This document shows, one piece after another, positions 8,742-17,394 of a stretch of DNA of 64,000 bases. Each line of letters starts with the position of its first letter. The first letter of the stretch is position 1. The DNA is from Pseudaminobacter sp040045035 (GTDB lineage Bacteria; Pseudomonadota; Alphaproteobacteria; Rhizobiales; Rhizobiaceae). A model generated the notes under the pieces. That model worked only from the letters and a program-made list of their open reading frames with translations. It was not told where the DNA came from and did no database searches. A program made the translations under genes and the position numbers. The stretch lies in contig NZ_JBDZDS010000007.1 in assembly GCF_040045035.1 (NCBI RefSeq), forward strand, positions 211,957 through 275,956. The letters run 5' to 3'.

Positions 8742-10163
8742 CTATGCCTTGAGTGAGGCGAACCTTTCCCGAGCGCTCTTCTGCGAAGCCTTCAGATCCA
8801 CAATCGGACGCGGATAGGTCTCGCCAAGGATTACGCCCGCACTCTCCAGGACACCGCCTGGCGCTTCAAACGGTCGATGTATCCAGGCATTGGGCATGCC
8901 GGACAGTTCCGGAACCCATCGCCGGACATAGGCGCCATCGGGATCGAAACGCTCACCCTGGATCACGGGATTGAAAACACGGAAATAGGGCGCGGCGTCC
9001 ATGCCGCAGCCGGCCACCCACTGCCAGTTTCCGGGATTGCTCGCCGCATCGGCATCGACCAGCGTATCCCAGAACCATTGTTCGCCCAGCTGCCAGTCGA
9101 TGAGCAGGTTCTTGACCAGCAACGATGCCACCAGCATTCGCACGCGGTTATGCATCCATCCGGTTTCCCATAGCTGGCGCATGCCGGCATCGACGATCGG
9201 GAAACCCGTGCGCCCCTGCTTCCAGGCCAAAAGAGCCTCGGCATCATTGCGCCATTCCACCCCGGCCAGCGTGTCGCGCATCGCAATGCTGGCGATGTCA
9301 TCGCGATGGAAAAGCTGGTGATAGTTGAAGTCGCGCCAGGTGATTTCGGACAGGAATTTCTCCACTCCTGCCGCCTTCGCCGCATCGTCGGCCGAAGCCG
9401 CAGACGCGGCATGCCATATCTGCCTCGCGCTGATCTCGCCGAACCGCAGATGCGGGGACAATGCCGACGTTGCCGGGAGGCCCGGGCGATCGCGACCATG
9501 GACATAGCTCCCCAGCGCTTCGTCAAGAAACCGCTCCAGCGCCTGGCGCGCGGCAGTCTCGCCCACGGTCCAGTGGCTTTCGAGCTTCAGCGCCCATCTC
9601 GGCTGGCCGGGCCGCTCGCCCGCTCCATCGGCTGGCAACGATCGCGCGGCCTGGTCGGCGAGGGGATGCGGCAGGGGAAAGGAGATCGGTCGCTGCCGCA
9701 CCGCCTTGGCGAAGGGCGTGTAGACCTGATAGGGGCCGCCGCCACCGGTCTGGATCTCCCAAGGCTCGACAAGGACATTGCCGGGGTAGGAGGTGACTGC
9801 GCGCCCGCCGGCTCGCAGTTCGGCCTTAATGGCAGCGTCGATTTCGCGTTCGGCCGGCGCATATCTGCGGTTCCAGAACACACAAGCAGCACCGAGCCGC
9901 CTGGCTGCGGCGAGGACGACCTCCTTGGGGTCACCCGCTTCGACCAGCATCGGTATCCCGACTCCGTCAAGGCTCCGCTCCAGTGAAGCCAGACTTTTGC
10001 CGAGCCACCACCGCGCCGCGGCACCGAGAGGCCGCAATGTCTGGTCATCCTCATGCACATATAGTGCCGCGACGCGCCCGCCCTGCGCCAGGGCGGCGTT
10101 GAGCGCCGGGTTGTCGGCCAGTCGCAAGTCGTCGCGAAGCCAGACCAGCGAACGGATCGTCAT
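8742..10163 (-). CDS. phrB: deoxyribodipyrimidine photolyase
   Basis: Light-driven repair of cyclobutane pyrimidine dimers in DNA using FAD and an antenna cofactor. The 473-residue length is normal for class I CPD photolyases. The N-terminal photolyase domain starts with SLVWLRDDLRLADNPAL. The FAD-binding region contains GRTGFPIVDAGMRQL and TGWMHNRVRML, and then NPGNWQWVAGCG and DAAPYFRVFNP. These are the family's most conserved stretches. It is a single-gene unit, not obviously linked to the neighbouring catabolic operons. Confidence 0.95.
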   Translation of the reverse strand: MTIRSLVWLRDDLRLADNPALNAALAQGGRVAALYVHEDDQTLRPLGAAARWWLGKSLASLERSLDGVGIPMLVEAGDPKEVVLAAARRLGAACVFWNRRYAPAEREIDAAIKAELRAGGRAVTSYPGNVLVEPWEIQTGGGGPYQVYTPFAKAVRQRPISFPLPHPLADQAARSLPADGAGERPGQPRWALKLESHWTVGETAARQALERFLDEALGSYVHGRDRPGLPATSALSPHLRFGEISARQIWHAASAASADDAAKAAGVEKFLSEITWRDFNYHQLFHRDDIASIAMRDTLAGVEWRNDAEALLAWKQGRTGFPIVDAGMRQLWETGWMHNRVRMLVASLLVKNLLIDWQLGEQWFWDTLVDADAASNPGNWQWVAGCGMDAAPYFRVFNPVIQGERFDPDGAYVRRWVPELSGMPNAWIHRPFEAPGGVLESAGVILGETYPRPIVDLKASQKSARERFASLKA

Positions 10164-10169
10164 GGCTAC

Positions 10170-10290
10170 TCCGGCCCGAATTTTGGAATCGCTACGGCAA
10201 TTTCCAGCCTGTGGCCGTCCAGATCAAGCGCCAGCGCATCTTTAAATACTGCTCCGCCCTCTGACCGAACAAAATAAATGTAACTTCGTC
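10170..10290 (-). pseudogene. C-terminal remnant of a VOC/glyoxalase-family protein
   Basis: The minus strand encodes a short tail, IYFVRSEGGAVFKDALAL then DLDGHRLEIAV, that resembles the end of vicinal-oxygen-chelate proteins, where a DPDGH-R-LEI motif closes the second module. No N-terminal half lies upstream; the frame runs into sequence antisense to the M24 peptidase gene. I read it as a decayed fragment. The match rests on about 35 residues, so it is tentative. Confidence 0.4.
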
Positions 10291-10382
10291 GGCAGGGCCG
10301 CGGCCACATTCCGTGCGGAAATTTGAAATCGGCGTGGAGACCCGCGCCGATTTCAAATAGGGACACAATCAGTATCCGACGC

Positions 10383-11483
10383 TCAGACCTGCGCCACATG
10401 AACCTCGCGGGGCAGCTCGGAGAGAATCTCCGGGCCGTCTTCGCGAAGTATGACGATTTCCTCGAGGCGGATGCCGAAGCGGCCGGGCAGGTAGATGCCG
10501 GGCTCGATCGAAAACACCATGCCCTCTTCGAGCACCGTTTCGGACGTCGCGGTGATGTAGGGGGGCTCGTGGCCGTCGATGCCCATGCCGTGGCCGGTGC
10601 GGTGGACGAAATATTCGCCGTAACCGGCATCGGCGATCACGCGGCGCGCGGCCGCATCGACTTCCTTGGCCTTCACGCCCGGGCGGGCAGCCTTCAGGGC
10701 CGCCTGCACGGCGCGCTCGACTATGGTGTGGATCTGGCCGTAGCCTTCCGGCGGGCGACCGACGACCGCCATGCGGGTGATGTCGCTCGGAAAACCGCTC
10801 TTGCGGCCGCCGATGTCGATCACCACCGCGTCACCCTCGGCCAGCTTGCGCTCGCCGGTCTGGTGATGCGGGAAGGCGCCGTTCTGGCCCGCGCCGACGA
10901 TCCAGAAAGCCGGAGCCGCGCCCTCGGAAGAAAAGTGGCCGCGGATGACTTCGGCCAGCTCGCGCTCGGTCATGCCTGGGCGCACCGAGGCGAAAGCCTT
11001 CTGCATGGCGCGGTCGGCGATGCCGGCATTCATCTTCAGCTTGGCGAACTCGCCGGCGTCCTTGCGCATCCTGAGCGCGCCGATCGTGTCGGCGGTGAAG
11101 GCATGCTGCGCGCCCGGCAATGCACCGAGCAGAAGCAGCGCGAAGTCGGCGCGCATCGTCTCGTCCAGCACAACCTTCTTCGCCTGCGCCGCGCCGATAT
11201 CGGCGAGCGCAGCTGTCAACGCCGCGTCGGGCCCGTCAGCGTCGGCCCAATTGTGGAAACTGATGTCGGTGCATTCGCGCGTACCTTCCGCGTTCAGCAC
11301 CGGCATCAGGAAGGTTTCCTTCTCGCCCGACACCAGAAGCAGACAGGGCCGCTCGTCGGGATGCGGGTGGAAGCCCAGCAGCCAGTCCATGTGCGAGCCG
11401 GGCGCAATCGCCACGAGATCGGTGTCGGTGGCGCGCATGCGTTCGCGCAGCGCGGCCAGCCGCTTGGCAGTATCGACGGTCAT
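10383..11483 (-). CDS. M24-family metallopeptidase (Xaa-Pro dipeptidase-like)
   Basis: Cytoplasmic dinuclear metal hydrolase of the pita-bread fold, 366 residues. It has an N-terminal creatinase-like domain to about residue 150 and a C-terminal catalytic domain. Metal ligands are recognisable as the two Asp in VVIDIGG-x-KSGFPSDITR, His in HRTGHGMG, and Glu in EEGMVFSIEPGIY and IRLEEIV. Related enzymes include prolidases, creatinase and ectoine hydrolase, so the substrate is open. It precedes the GAF-domain gene's stop by about 47 nt on the same strand. Both lie downstream of a dipeptide ABC binding protein, which favours a peptide substrate (inference). Confidence 0.85.
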   Translation of the reverse strand: MTVDTAKRLAALRERMRATDTDLVAIAPGSHMDWLLGFHPHPDERPCLLLVSGEKETFLMPVLNAEGTRECTDISFHNWADADGPDAALTAALADIGAAQAKKVVLDETMRADFALLLLGALPGAQHAFTADTIGALRMRKDAGEFAKLKMNAGIADRAMQKAFASVRPGMTERELAEVIRGHFSSEGAAPAFWIVGAGQNGAFPHHQTGERKLAEGDAVVIDIGGRKSGFPSDITRMAVVGRPPEGYGQIHTIVERAVQAALKAARPGVKAKEVDAAARRVIADAGYGEYFVHRTGHGMGIDGHEPPYITATSETVLEEGMVFSIEPGIYLPGRFGIRLEEIVILREDGPEILSELPREVHVAQV

Positions 11484-11530
11484 TCCTGCTCTCCTTCGTT
11501 CGGTTACGGACGCTTCTGCGGGCTGTCGTC

Positions 11531-12028
11531 TCAGACGCCGCCGTTGCGGTCGTTGAGCATGACGCAGATCGCGCCGGGCAGTTTCAGCGCCTCGGAGGCG
11601 GCAACCCGTTCAGGCGTATAGAAGCCGGCCTCATGCAGGCAGTTGACGGTGGCAAGCACCTCGCCTTCGACCACCACCGGCACGTTGATGACGGATTCGC
11701 AGCCGAGCGACTTGATCAGCTCATGGTCGGGGAAGACCGCGGCGATATCGTCGATGGTGTTGGCAACGAAGGTGCGCTTTTCGTCGATCACCTGCCGCGA
11801 CCAGTCGGTCTTGTCGGCCGGCTTGGTGCCGGAAACCGGATAGGCGTCGGGCATGTTGGAATAGATGCGGCGCGCGACCTCGTTGACCGGGTCGTTGACC
11901 GTGATGGTGAAGAGCTTTACGCCGACCAGATCGCGCGTGAGCTTGTAAAGGGCCTCGCAGGCGGCTTCCGGCTGGTTGCCGGCGGCGGCCATGGCGCGAA
12001 TGAAATCCTGATAGTCGCGGTTCTGCAT
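11531..12028 (-). CDS. GAF-domain protein
   Basis: Small cytoplasmic protein of 165 residues made of one GAF domain. The core runs from about residue 20 (EALYKLTRDLVGVKLFTITV) through SWS-type IPVVVEGEVLATVNCLHE (here INVPVVVEGEVLATVNCLH). The frame is open further upstream, but the start is placed at ATG 12028 because AGGACA precedes it and the sequence before it is not GAF-like. No enzymatic domain is attached. It is translated just upstream of the M24 peptidase. It may bind a small ligand, but its function is unknown. Confidence 0.75.
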   Translation of the reverse strand: MQNRDYQDFIRAMAAAGNQPEAACEALYKLTRDLVGVKLFTITVNDPVNEVARRIYSNMPDAYPVSGTKPADKTDWSRQVIDEKRTFVANTIDDIAAVFPDHELIKSLGCESVINVPVVVEGEVLATVNCLHEAGFYTPERVAASEALKLPGAICVMLNDRNGGV

Positions 12029-12084
12029 TGGTCTTGTCCTGAATAATTTTGAGGCATGCGTGCCAGACGCGGCAGCTGCCGAAG

Positions 12085-12110
12085 AAAAGGGGCTACCTTG
12101 CGGTAGCCCC
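12085..12110 (-). terminator. rho-independent terminator after the dipeptide-binding protein gene
   Basis: Arms GGGGCTACC and GGTAGCCCC form a 9-bp stem with loop TTGC. On the minus strand the stem is followed by TTTTCTTC. It lies 20-45 nt past the stop of the leftward binding-protein gene and should separate it from the GAF and M24 genes. Confidence 0.8.
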
Positions 12111-12128
12111 CGAGCTTTCGATGCTGCC

Positions 12129-13721
12129 TCAGTTCTTGGTGACGAGGCGGTAGTAGACGAAGTCCGAGGTTGCGCCGTTGACGTAGCCCTCGACATTCTT
12201 GGCATGCGCAACCTGGGTAGCGGCCTGGAACATCACCACGATGGGCGACTTCTCCTGCACCTTCTTCTGCAGGTCGACATACATCTCGTTGCGCTTGGCC
12301 GGGTCGGCCTCGGCGCGCGCGGCCTTGGTCTCGGCATTCATCTCGGCCGGCACGGCCCAGCCGTTACGCCAGGTGGTGGTCGACTGATAATTGCCGTCCG
12401 AATTGTCCTCGTTGTAGGCGAAGGCCTTGGCGTTGGAATCCGGATCCATGAAGTCCGGGCCCCAATAGAGCAGCATCGCCTCATGCGTGCGCGCACGGTA
12501 CTTGGTGATGACCTGCGAGCCCGTGCCGGGGATGATCTCGAAGTTGATGCCGGCCTCGGCGAAGCTGGCCTGCAGCGACTGCGCCATGTCGGTGAACGGC
12601 GTGGAGTTGATCACGTCCAGCGTCACCTTGAGCGGGGTCTTGATGCCGGCGTCGGCCAGGATCTGCTTGGCCTTGGCGGGATCATAGCTGTAGGGCGTGT
12701 CGTCGAGCGAGCCCGGAAAACCCTTCGGCCAGAAGGCCTGGTGCACCTGCATCTGCCCCTTGAGGAAGCTGTCGGCCATGCCCTGGTAGTTGACCAGATA
12801 GCGCGAGGCCTCCCAGATCGCTTCCGGCTGCAGCGCCTCGTCCTTCTGGTTGAAGCTCAGGAAGTGCACGGCTGCCTGCGGGTAGGTCTCGACCTTCACC
12901 GAGTCCTTGCCGGCAAGGCTGGCGATCTGGTCCGGCGTCAGGTTCTTGGCCATGTCGACGTCGCCCGAGTCGAGCATGAGCTGCTGCGTCGCCGCTTCCG
13001 CGACGTGGCGGATGATCACAGTCTTCATCGCCGGCGCGCCGCCGAAATAGTCGGGATTGGCGGCGAGGTTGATGATCTCGGCCGGGCGGAACGCCTTGAG
13101 CACGAACGGGCCGGTGCCGGCGGAATTGGCCTTCAGCCAGGCATTGCCCATGTCGCCATGGGCCTCGTTGGCCTGCACGGTCACGGCATCGATCACCGAG
13201 GCCGGACGCGAGGCCAGCACGTTGAGCACGAAGGCGGACGAGAAGTCGCCGTCATACTTCACGACAACCTTGTTGCCGTCGGCCTTGACCATCTCGTCGA
13301 TGTTCTCGGGCGTCCAGCCAAGCTGGGTGAGGATGAAGGCCGGTGCCTTGTTGAGCACCACGACGCGCTTGAAGGAGTAGACGACGTCCTCGGCGCGCAG
13401 CGGGTTGCCGGAAGTGAACTTCACGCCGTCGCGCAGCGTAAACGTGATGGTCTTGGCGGCGTCATCGGCCGCCCATTCGGTGGCAAGGCCGGCTGCCAGG
13501 GTCCTCACGTCGGGCGCATCGTACTGCACCAGACGGTCGTAGGTCTGCGTCACATATTCGCCCGACGAGAACTCATAGGCCTCGGCGGGGTCGATGCTGA
13601 CGATGTCGTCGATGTTCTGCGCCACCACCAGCGCGTCGGCGGGGGTGGCGGCATAGGTCGCCGCAGGCGCCAGCGGCATTGCCAGCGCTGCCGCCAGTAA
13701 GGCAGTCTTCAAAAGCTTCAT
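12129..13721 (-). CDS. dipeptide/oligopeptide ABC transporter substrate-binding protein (DppA type)
   Basis: Periplasmic family 5 binding protein (SBP_bac_5), 530 residues. The signal peptide is about residues 1-24 (MKLLKTALLAAALAMPLAPA). The mature core shows the family pattern SIDPAEAYEFSSGEYVTQTY near the start and TFTLRDGVKFTSGNPLRAED around residue 95. The gene overlaps the upstream XRE-cupin gene by 4 nt (ATGA), so the two are co-translated. Its permeases and ATPases are encoded divergently from 14558 onward. A strong terminator follows it. Confidence 0.92.
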   Translation of the reverse strand: MKLLKTALLAAALAMPLAPAATYAATPADALVVAQNIDDIVSIDPAEAYEFSSGEYVTQTYDRLVQYDAPDVRTLAAGLATEWAADDAAKTITFTLRDGVKFTSGNPLRAEDVVYSFKRVVVLNKAPAFILTQLGWTPENIDEMVKADGNKVVVKYDGDFSSAFVLNVLASRPASVIDAVTVQANEAHGDMGNAWLKANSAGTGPFVLKAFRPAEIINLAANPDYFGGAPAMKTVIIRHVAEAATQQLMLDSGDVDMAKNLTPDQIASLAGKDSVKVETYPQAAVHFLSFNQKDEALQPEAIWEASRYLVNYQGMADSFLKGQMQVHQAFWPKGFPGSLDDTPYSYDPAKAKQILADAGIKTPLKVTLDVINSTPFTDMAQSLQASFAEAGINFEIIPGTGSQVITKYRARTHEAMLLYWGPDFMDPDSNAKAFAYNEDNSDGNYQSTTTWRNGWAVPAEMNAETKAARAEADPAKRNEMYVDLQKKVQEKSPIVVMFQAATQVAHAKNVEGYVNGATSDFVYYRLVTKN

Positions 13722-14392
13722 GACATTCTCTCCTTCATGTCAGTTGTCCTCCTGCTTGTCTTCTTGCCGGACTCGGCCTTGGAACTGCGCAAGGCCGGGC
13801 GCGCGGGATGCGATGAGCGGAACAGCGGCAAGGTGCCGGTCCACAACAGCCGGGCGACCTCCCCGGTCTCGTTGGCCCAGGCATGCGGGCTGTTGCCGCG
13901 AAAATGAAAGCTGTCGCCGGCCGAAAGCGTGATCTCGTCGCCGTCGATCCGGAAAGTGATGGCGCCTTCCAGCATGTAGACGATCTCCTCGCCCTCGTGG
14001 CTGACCGTCTCGGAACGGTAGCCGGCCGGAATCGTCAGGAGGAAGGAGGAGAGCACATTGCCAGCGAAATCTGCGCCGAGCCGCTCATAGACGATCGAGG
14101 AACCGTCGACGGAAAACTTGTTGCGCTCGCCAGCGCGCGTCAGCCCTTCATCGACGCCGGGCGCGGAGATGAAATAATCGACGCCGACATCGAGGCTTCT
14201 GGCGATCTGCGCCAGCGTGCCGAGCGAAGGCGTCGCATGGTCGCGCTCAACCTGACTGAGATAGCCGACGGATATGCCTGCCGCGTCGCAGAGCTCCTGC
14301 AAGGTCATGTGCAGCTGCCTGCGGCGGGCGCGGATCAGCGCTCCCACCTTCGGCTGCGAAGATGCCGCAGACTTGCCGGCCGCACCAGACAC
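13718..14392 (-). CDS. XRE-family regulator with C-terminal cupin domain
   Basis: Transcription factor of 224 residues. The N-terminal helix-turn-helix (about residues 17-75) is in IRARRRQLHMTLQELCDAAG and SVGYLSQVERDHATPSLGTL. A C-terminal cupin (about 100-190) contains SHEGEEIVYMLEG and GDSFHFRGNSPHAWANETG, which should bind a small ligand. I place the start at GTG 14392, with GGGAG 6 nt upstream. An ATG at 14410 is in frame but has no ribosome site. PuuR-like members of this family repress transport and catabolism of their ligand. Here the gene sits between both halves of a dipeptide transporter and is probably its regulator. Confidence 0.85.
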   Translation of the reverse strand: MSGAAGKSAASSQPKVGALIRARRRQLHMTLQELCDAAGISVGYLSQVERDHATPSLGTLAQIARSLDVGVDYFISAPGVDEGLTRAGERNKFSVDGSSIVYERLGADFAGNVLSSFLLTIPAGYRSETVSHEGEEIVYMLEGAITFRIDGDEITLSAGDSFHFRGNSPHAWANETGEVARLLWTGTLPLFRSSHPARPALRSSKAESGKKTSRRTTDMKERMS

Positions 14393-14408
14393 TTTGCTCC
14401 CGCCCTCC

Positions 14409-14425
14409 ATCAAAATTTTTTTGAT
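14409..14425. promoter_or_regulatory. palindrome in the divergent XRE/dpp promoter region
   Basis: A perfect 7-bp inverted repeat, ATCAAAA-TTT-TTTTGAT, lies 16-33 nt upstream of the GTG start of the XRE-cupin gene, in the AT-rich gap between it and the rightward transporter genes. Position and symmetry suit an operator for the XRE protein. Its role is inferred. Confidence 0.45.
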
Positions 14426-14557
14426 CTAAGCAAAAATGTTTGTATAGTCCAAGCGGATTTTTCGGCCATCCACCACATCGGGAGTGGCCGAGTTTCATTG
14501 GAGGACCCGTCACTCGCCTCTGCGAGGGGGCGGAATGCAAGGGACGGAAAGACAAGC

Positions 14558-15643
14558 GTGGCATTCGAACCCGATACCGCGGCCGCGTCGGTCGTCGCCG
14601 GCACGGCAAAACCAGTTGGCTCGGGCAAGCACAAGCGCTTCCTGCTCGCGCTTGCCGGTTTCGTCCTGACGCTGGCCTTCACCTTTCTCGGGCTTCTGGC
14701 CATCACCTTCTTCATCGGCCGTATCGTGCCGATCGATCCGGTTCTGGCGGTGGTCGGCGACCGCGCCCCGAAAGCGGTCTACGAGGCGGCGCGCATCGAG
14801 ATGGGGCTCGACAGGCCGCTCATCGTGCAGTTCTTCAACTATATCGGTTCGGTGCTTTCAGGCGATCTTGGCACATCGGTTTCGACCGGCAAGCTGGTCG
14901 CCGATGACCTGAAGCGCGTGTTCCCCGCCACGCTCGAAATGGCCACCATCGGCATCATCGTCGGCGTTCTGCTCGGCGTGCCGATGGGCGTCTATGCCGC
15001 GAGCCGCCAGGGCAACCTCGTCGACCAGGCGATCCGCGTCGTCGGCCTGCTCGGCTATGCAGTGCCCGCCTTCTGGCTCGGCCTGGTCGGGCTCGCCGTG
15101 TTCTATGCCCGGCTGAAATGGGTGGGCGGACCCGGCCGCGTCGACATCTTCTATGACGGGCTGGTGCAGCCGGTGACCGGACTGATCCTCATCGACAGCC
15201 TGATTGCCGGCGAGCGCGACATCTTCTTCAACGCGCTCTGGCACCTGGCGCTGCCCGCTTCCGTGCTCGGCTTCTTCAGCCTCGCCTACATCGCGCGCAT
15301 GACGCGCTCCTTCATGCTCGACCAGCTGGCGCAGGAATATGTCACCACTGCGCGGGTCAAGGGCGTGCCGGAGCGGCTGGTGATCTGGCGCCATGCCTTC
15401 CGGCCGATCCTGGTGCCGCTGATCACCGTGATCGGCCTCTCCTATGCCGGGCTCCTGGAAGGCTCGGTGATGATCGAAACGATCTTCTCCTGGCCGGGCA
15501 TCGGCAACTACCTGACCACCGCCCTGCTCAACGCCGACATGAACGCCGTGCTCGGTTCCACGCTGGTGATCGGCGCGGTGTTCATCGGTATCAACAAGCT
15601 TTCGGACGTGCTCTACCGCGTCCTCGACCCGCGCGCGCGGTAG
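14558..15643 (+). CDS. dipeptide ABC transporter permease (DppB type)
   Basis: Inner-membrane permease, 361 residues. A first transmembrane segment is at about residues 23-50, then the periplasmic segment typical of DppB, then five helices. The EAA loop is near ARMTRSFMLDQLAQEYVTTARVKG. The frame is open far upstream, but the start is GTG 14558, because GGGACGGAAAG lies just before it and the earlier sequence is antisense to the regulator. The first gene of a rightward operon, it is followed after 9 nt by the DppC-type permease. Confidence 0.9.
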   Translation: MAFEPDTAAASVVAGTAKPVGSGKHKRFLLALAGFVLTLAFTFLGLLAITFFIGRIVPIDPVLAVVGDRAPKAVYEAARIEMGLDRPLIVQFFNYIGSVLSGDLGTSVSTGKLVADDLKRVFPATLEMATIGIIVGVLLGVPMGVYAASRQGNLVDQAIRVVGLLGYAVPAFWLGLVGLAVFYARLKWVGGPGRVDIFYDGLVQPVTGLILIDSLIAGERDIFFNALWHLALPASVLGFFSLAYIARMTRSFMLDQLAQEYVTTARVKGVPERLVIWRHAFRPILVPLITVIGLSYAGLLEGSVMIETIFSWPGIGNYLTTALLNADMNAVLGSTLVIGAVFIGINKLSDVLYRVLDPRAR

Positions 15644-15652
15644 GAGGAATTC

Positions 15653-16561
15653 ATGGCCACATCCCTTCGCGCCTGGCTGGTAGACGACAGCCCCTCCTCC
15701 CGCCTGCAGGCCCGGCTCGGCCGCGCATGGCGCATCGCCGGCGCATTGTCGCGCAACCCGCTCGCCGTGGTGGGAACGGTGATCATCCTTGCACTGGTGC
15801 TTACGGCGATCTTTGCACCCCTGCTGGCCACCCATGATCCGCTGAAGCAGGATCTGACGCAGCGCCTTCTGGCGCCGAGCGCCGCCAACTGGATGGGCAC
15901 CGACGAGCTTGGCCGGGACATCTGGTCCCGTGTCGTCTACGGCGCGCGGATCACGCTGGTAATCGTCACGATGGTCGCCGTGCTCGCCGCCCCGGCGGGA
16001 CTGATCATCGGGGCGCTGGCCGGCTATTTCGGCGGCTGGCCCGACCGCATCCTGATGGGCATCACCGACATCTTCCTGTCGCTGCCCAAGCTGATCCTCG
16101 CGCTTGCCCTCGTTGCTGCGCTCGGACCCGGCATCGAGAACGCGGTCATCGCCATCGCCATCACCACTTGGCCGGGCTATGCACGCATCGCGCGGGCCGA
16201 GACGCTGACCTTCAAGAACTCCGAATTCATCGCGGCAATCCGGCTGCAGGGCGCGTCGTCGCTCAGGGTCGTGCTCGGCCATGTGCTGCCGCTCTGCACG
16301 TCCTCGATGATCGTGCGCGTGACCCTCGACATGGCCGGCATCATCCTGACGGCGGCCGGCCTCGGCTTCATCGGGCTCGGCGCGCAGCCGCCACTGCCGG
16401 AATGGGGCGCCATGATCGCGCGCGGCCGCAGCTTCATCCTCGATCAGTGGTGGGTGGCGACCATGCCCGGCTTTGCCATCATCGTCGTCAGCCTTGGCTT
16501 CTGCTTCCTCGGCGACGGCCTGCGCGACGTCCTCGACCCCAAGAGCGGAGAACAGCATTGA
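15653..16561 (+). CDS. dipeptide ABC transporter permease (DppC type)
   Basis: Second inner-membrane permease of the peptide importer, 302 residues. It has the N-terminal OppC_N segment (residues about 20-75, with RNPLAVVGTVIILALVLT) and a five-helix core. The family motif GTDELGRDIWSRVVYGAR is around residue 82. The EAA loop is in TWPGYARIARAETLTFKNSE. Its stop codon overlaps the TTG start of the next gene, which implies translational coupling. Confidence 0.92.
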   Translation: MATSLRAWLVDDSPSSRLQARLGRAWRIAGALSRNPLAVVGTVIILALVLTAIFAPLLATHDPLKQDLTQRLLAPSAANWMGTDELGRDIWSRVVYGARITLVIVTMVAVLAAPAGLIIGALAGYFGGWPDRILMGITDIFLSLPKLILALALVAALGPGIENAVIAIAITTWPGYARIARAETLTFKNSEFIAAIRLQGASSLRVVLGHVLPLCTSSMIVRVTLDMAGIILTAAGLGFIGLGAQPPLPEWGAMIARGRSFILDQWWVATMPGFAIIVVSLGFCFLGDGLRDVLDPKSGEQH

Positions 16562-17394
16562 GCACGCCGCTTCTGGAAATCGAAAACCTGCGCGTCACCT
16601 TCCCAACCCCGCGCGGCGACATCGATGTCGTGCGGGGCGTGTCCTTCACGCTCGGGCGCGAGCGGCTGGGCATCGTCGGCGAAAGCGGCTCGGGCAAATC
16701 CATGACCGGCCGCTCGATCCTGAAACTCATCCGCGCGCCGGGACGTGTCAGCGCCGACAGGCTGAACTTCGACGGCATCGACCTGCGTAATCGCTCGGAA
16801 CGGCAGATGCGCGCCATTCGCGGCGCCCGCATCTCCATGGTCATGCAGGACCCGAAATTCTCGCTCAACCCTGTGATGACCATAGGCGAGCAGATCGCCG
16901 AGGCGTTGCTGACCCACAAGCGCCTGCCGCGCCGCGAGGTGGGCGAGCGCGTGCTGGCCATGCTGGAATCCGTGCGCATCGCTGACCCGGAACGGGTGGC
17001 GAAGCTTTATCCGCACGAGGTTTCGGGCGGCATGGGTCAGCGCGTGATGATCGCCATGATGCTGATCCCGGAACCCGACCTCCTGATCGCCGACGAACCG
17101 ACTTCCGCGCTCGACGTGTCGGTGCAGTCGCAGGTGCTCGACATCATTGACGAGCAGATCAAGCGCAAGGGCATGGGGCTGATCTTCATCAGCCACGACC
17201 TCAACCTCGTGTCGAGCTATTGCGACCGCATCCTGGTCATGAACACGGGCGAGGTGGTGGAAGAATGCCGCGCGGGCGAGCTGCAGAACGCCACCCACCC
17301 CTATACGCGCGGGCTGATCGCCTCCATCCCGCGCCTCAATGAAACCCGCGACGAGCTTCCCGTGCTCGACCGCAGCGCATGGGCCAGCAAATGA
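16558..17394 (+). CDS. dipeptide ABC transporter ATP-binding protein (DppD type)
   Basis: ATPase subunit of the peptide importer. I choose the TTG at 16558 as start, overlapping the upstream TGA, which gives 278 residues beginning STPLLEIENLRVTF. Sequence before it is out-of-frame permease. Walker A is GESGSGKS at about 38-45, the signature VSGGMGQR, and Walker B LLIADEPTSALDV. The C-terminal region contains the oligopeptide-transporter tail HPYTRGLIASIPRLN. It overlaps the next ATPase gene by 4 nt. Confidence 0.9.
   Translation: MSTPLLEIENLRVTFPTPRGDIDVVRGVSFTLGRERLGIVGESGSGKSMTGRSILKLIRAPGRVSADRLNFDGIDLRNRSERQMRAIRGARISMVMQDPKFSLNPVMTIGEQIAEALLTHKRLPRREVGERVLAMLESVRIADPERVAKLYPHEVSGGMGQRVMIAMMLIPEPDLLIADEPTSALDVSVQSQVLDIIDEQIKRKGMGLIFISHDLNLVSSYCDRILVMNTGEVVEECRAGELQNATHPYTRGLIASIPRLNETRDELPVLDRSAWASK

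Noticed and set aside
12060..13700. Long open frame antisense to the dipeptide-binding protein gene (about 540 codons)
   Set aside because: High-GC antisense shadow: low-complexity His/Arg/Gly/Val-rich translation, no family pattern, while the opposite strand encodes a clear binding protein.
14858..16558. Long open frame antisense to the two dipeptide permease genes (about 560 codons)
   Set aside because: Translation is rich in Glu/Asp/Arg/His with no domain; the sense strand has complete DppB and DppC proteins.
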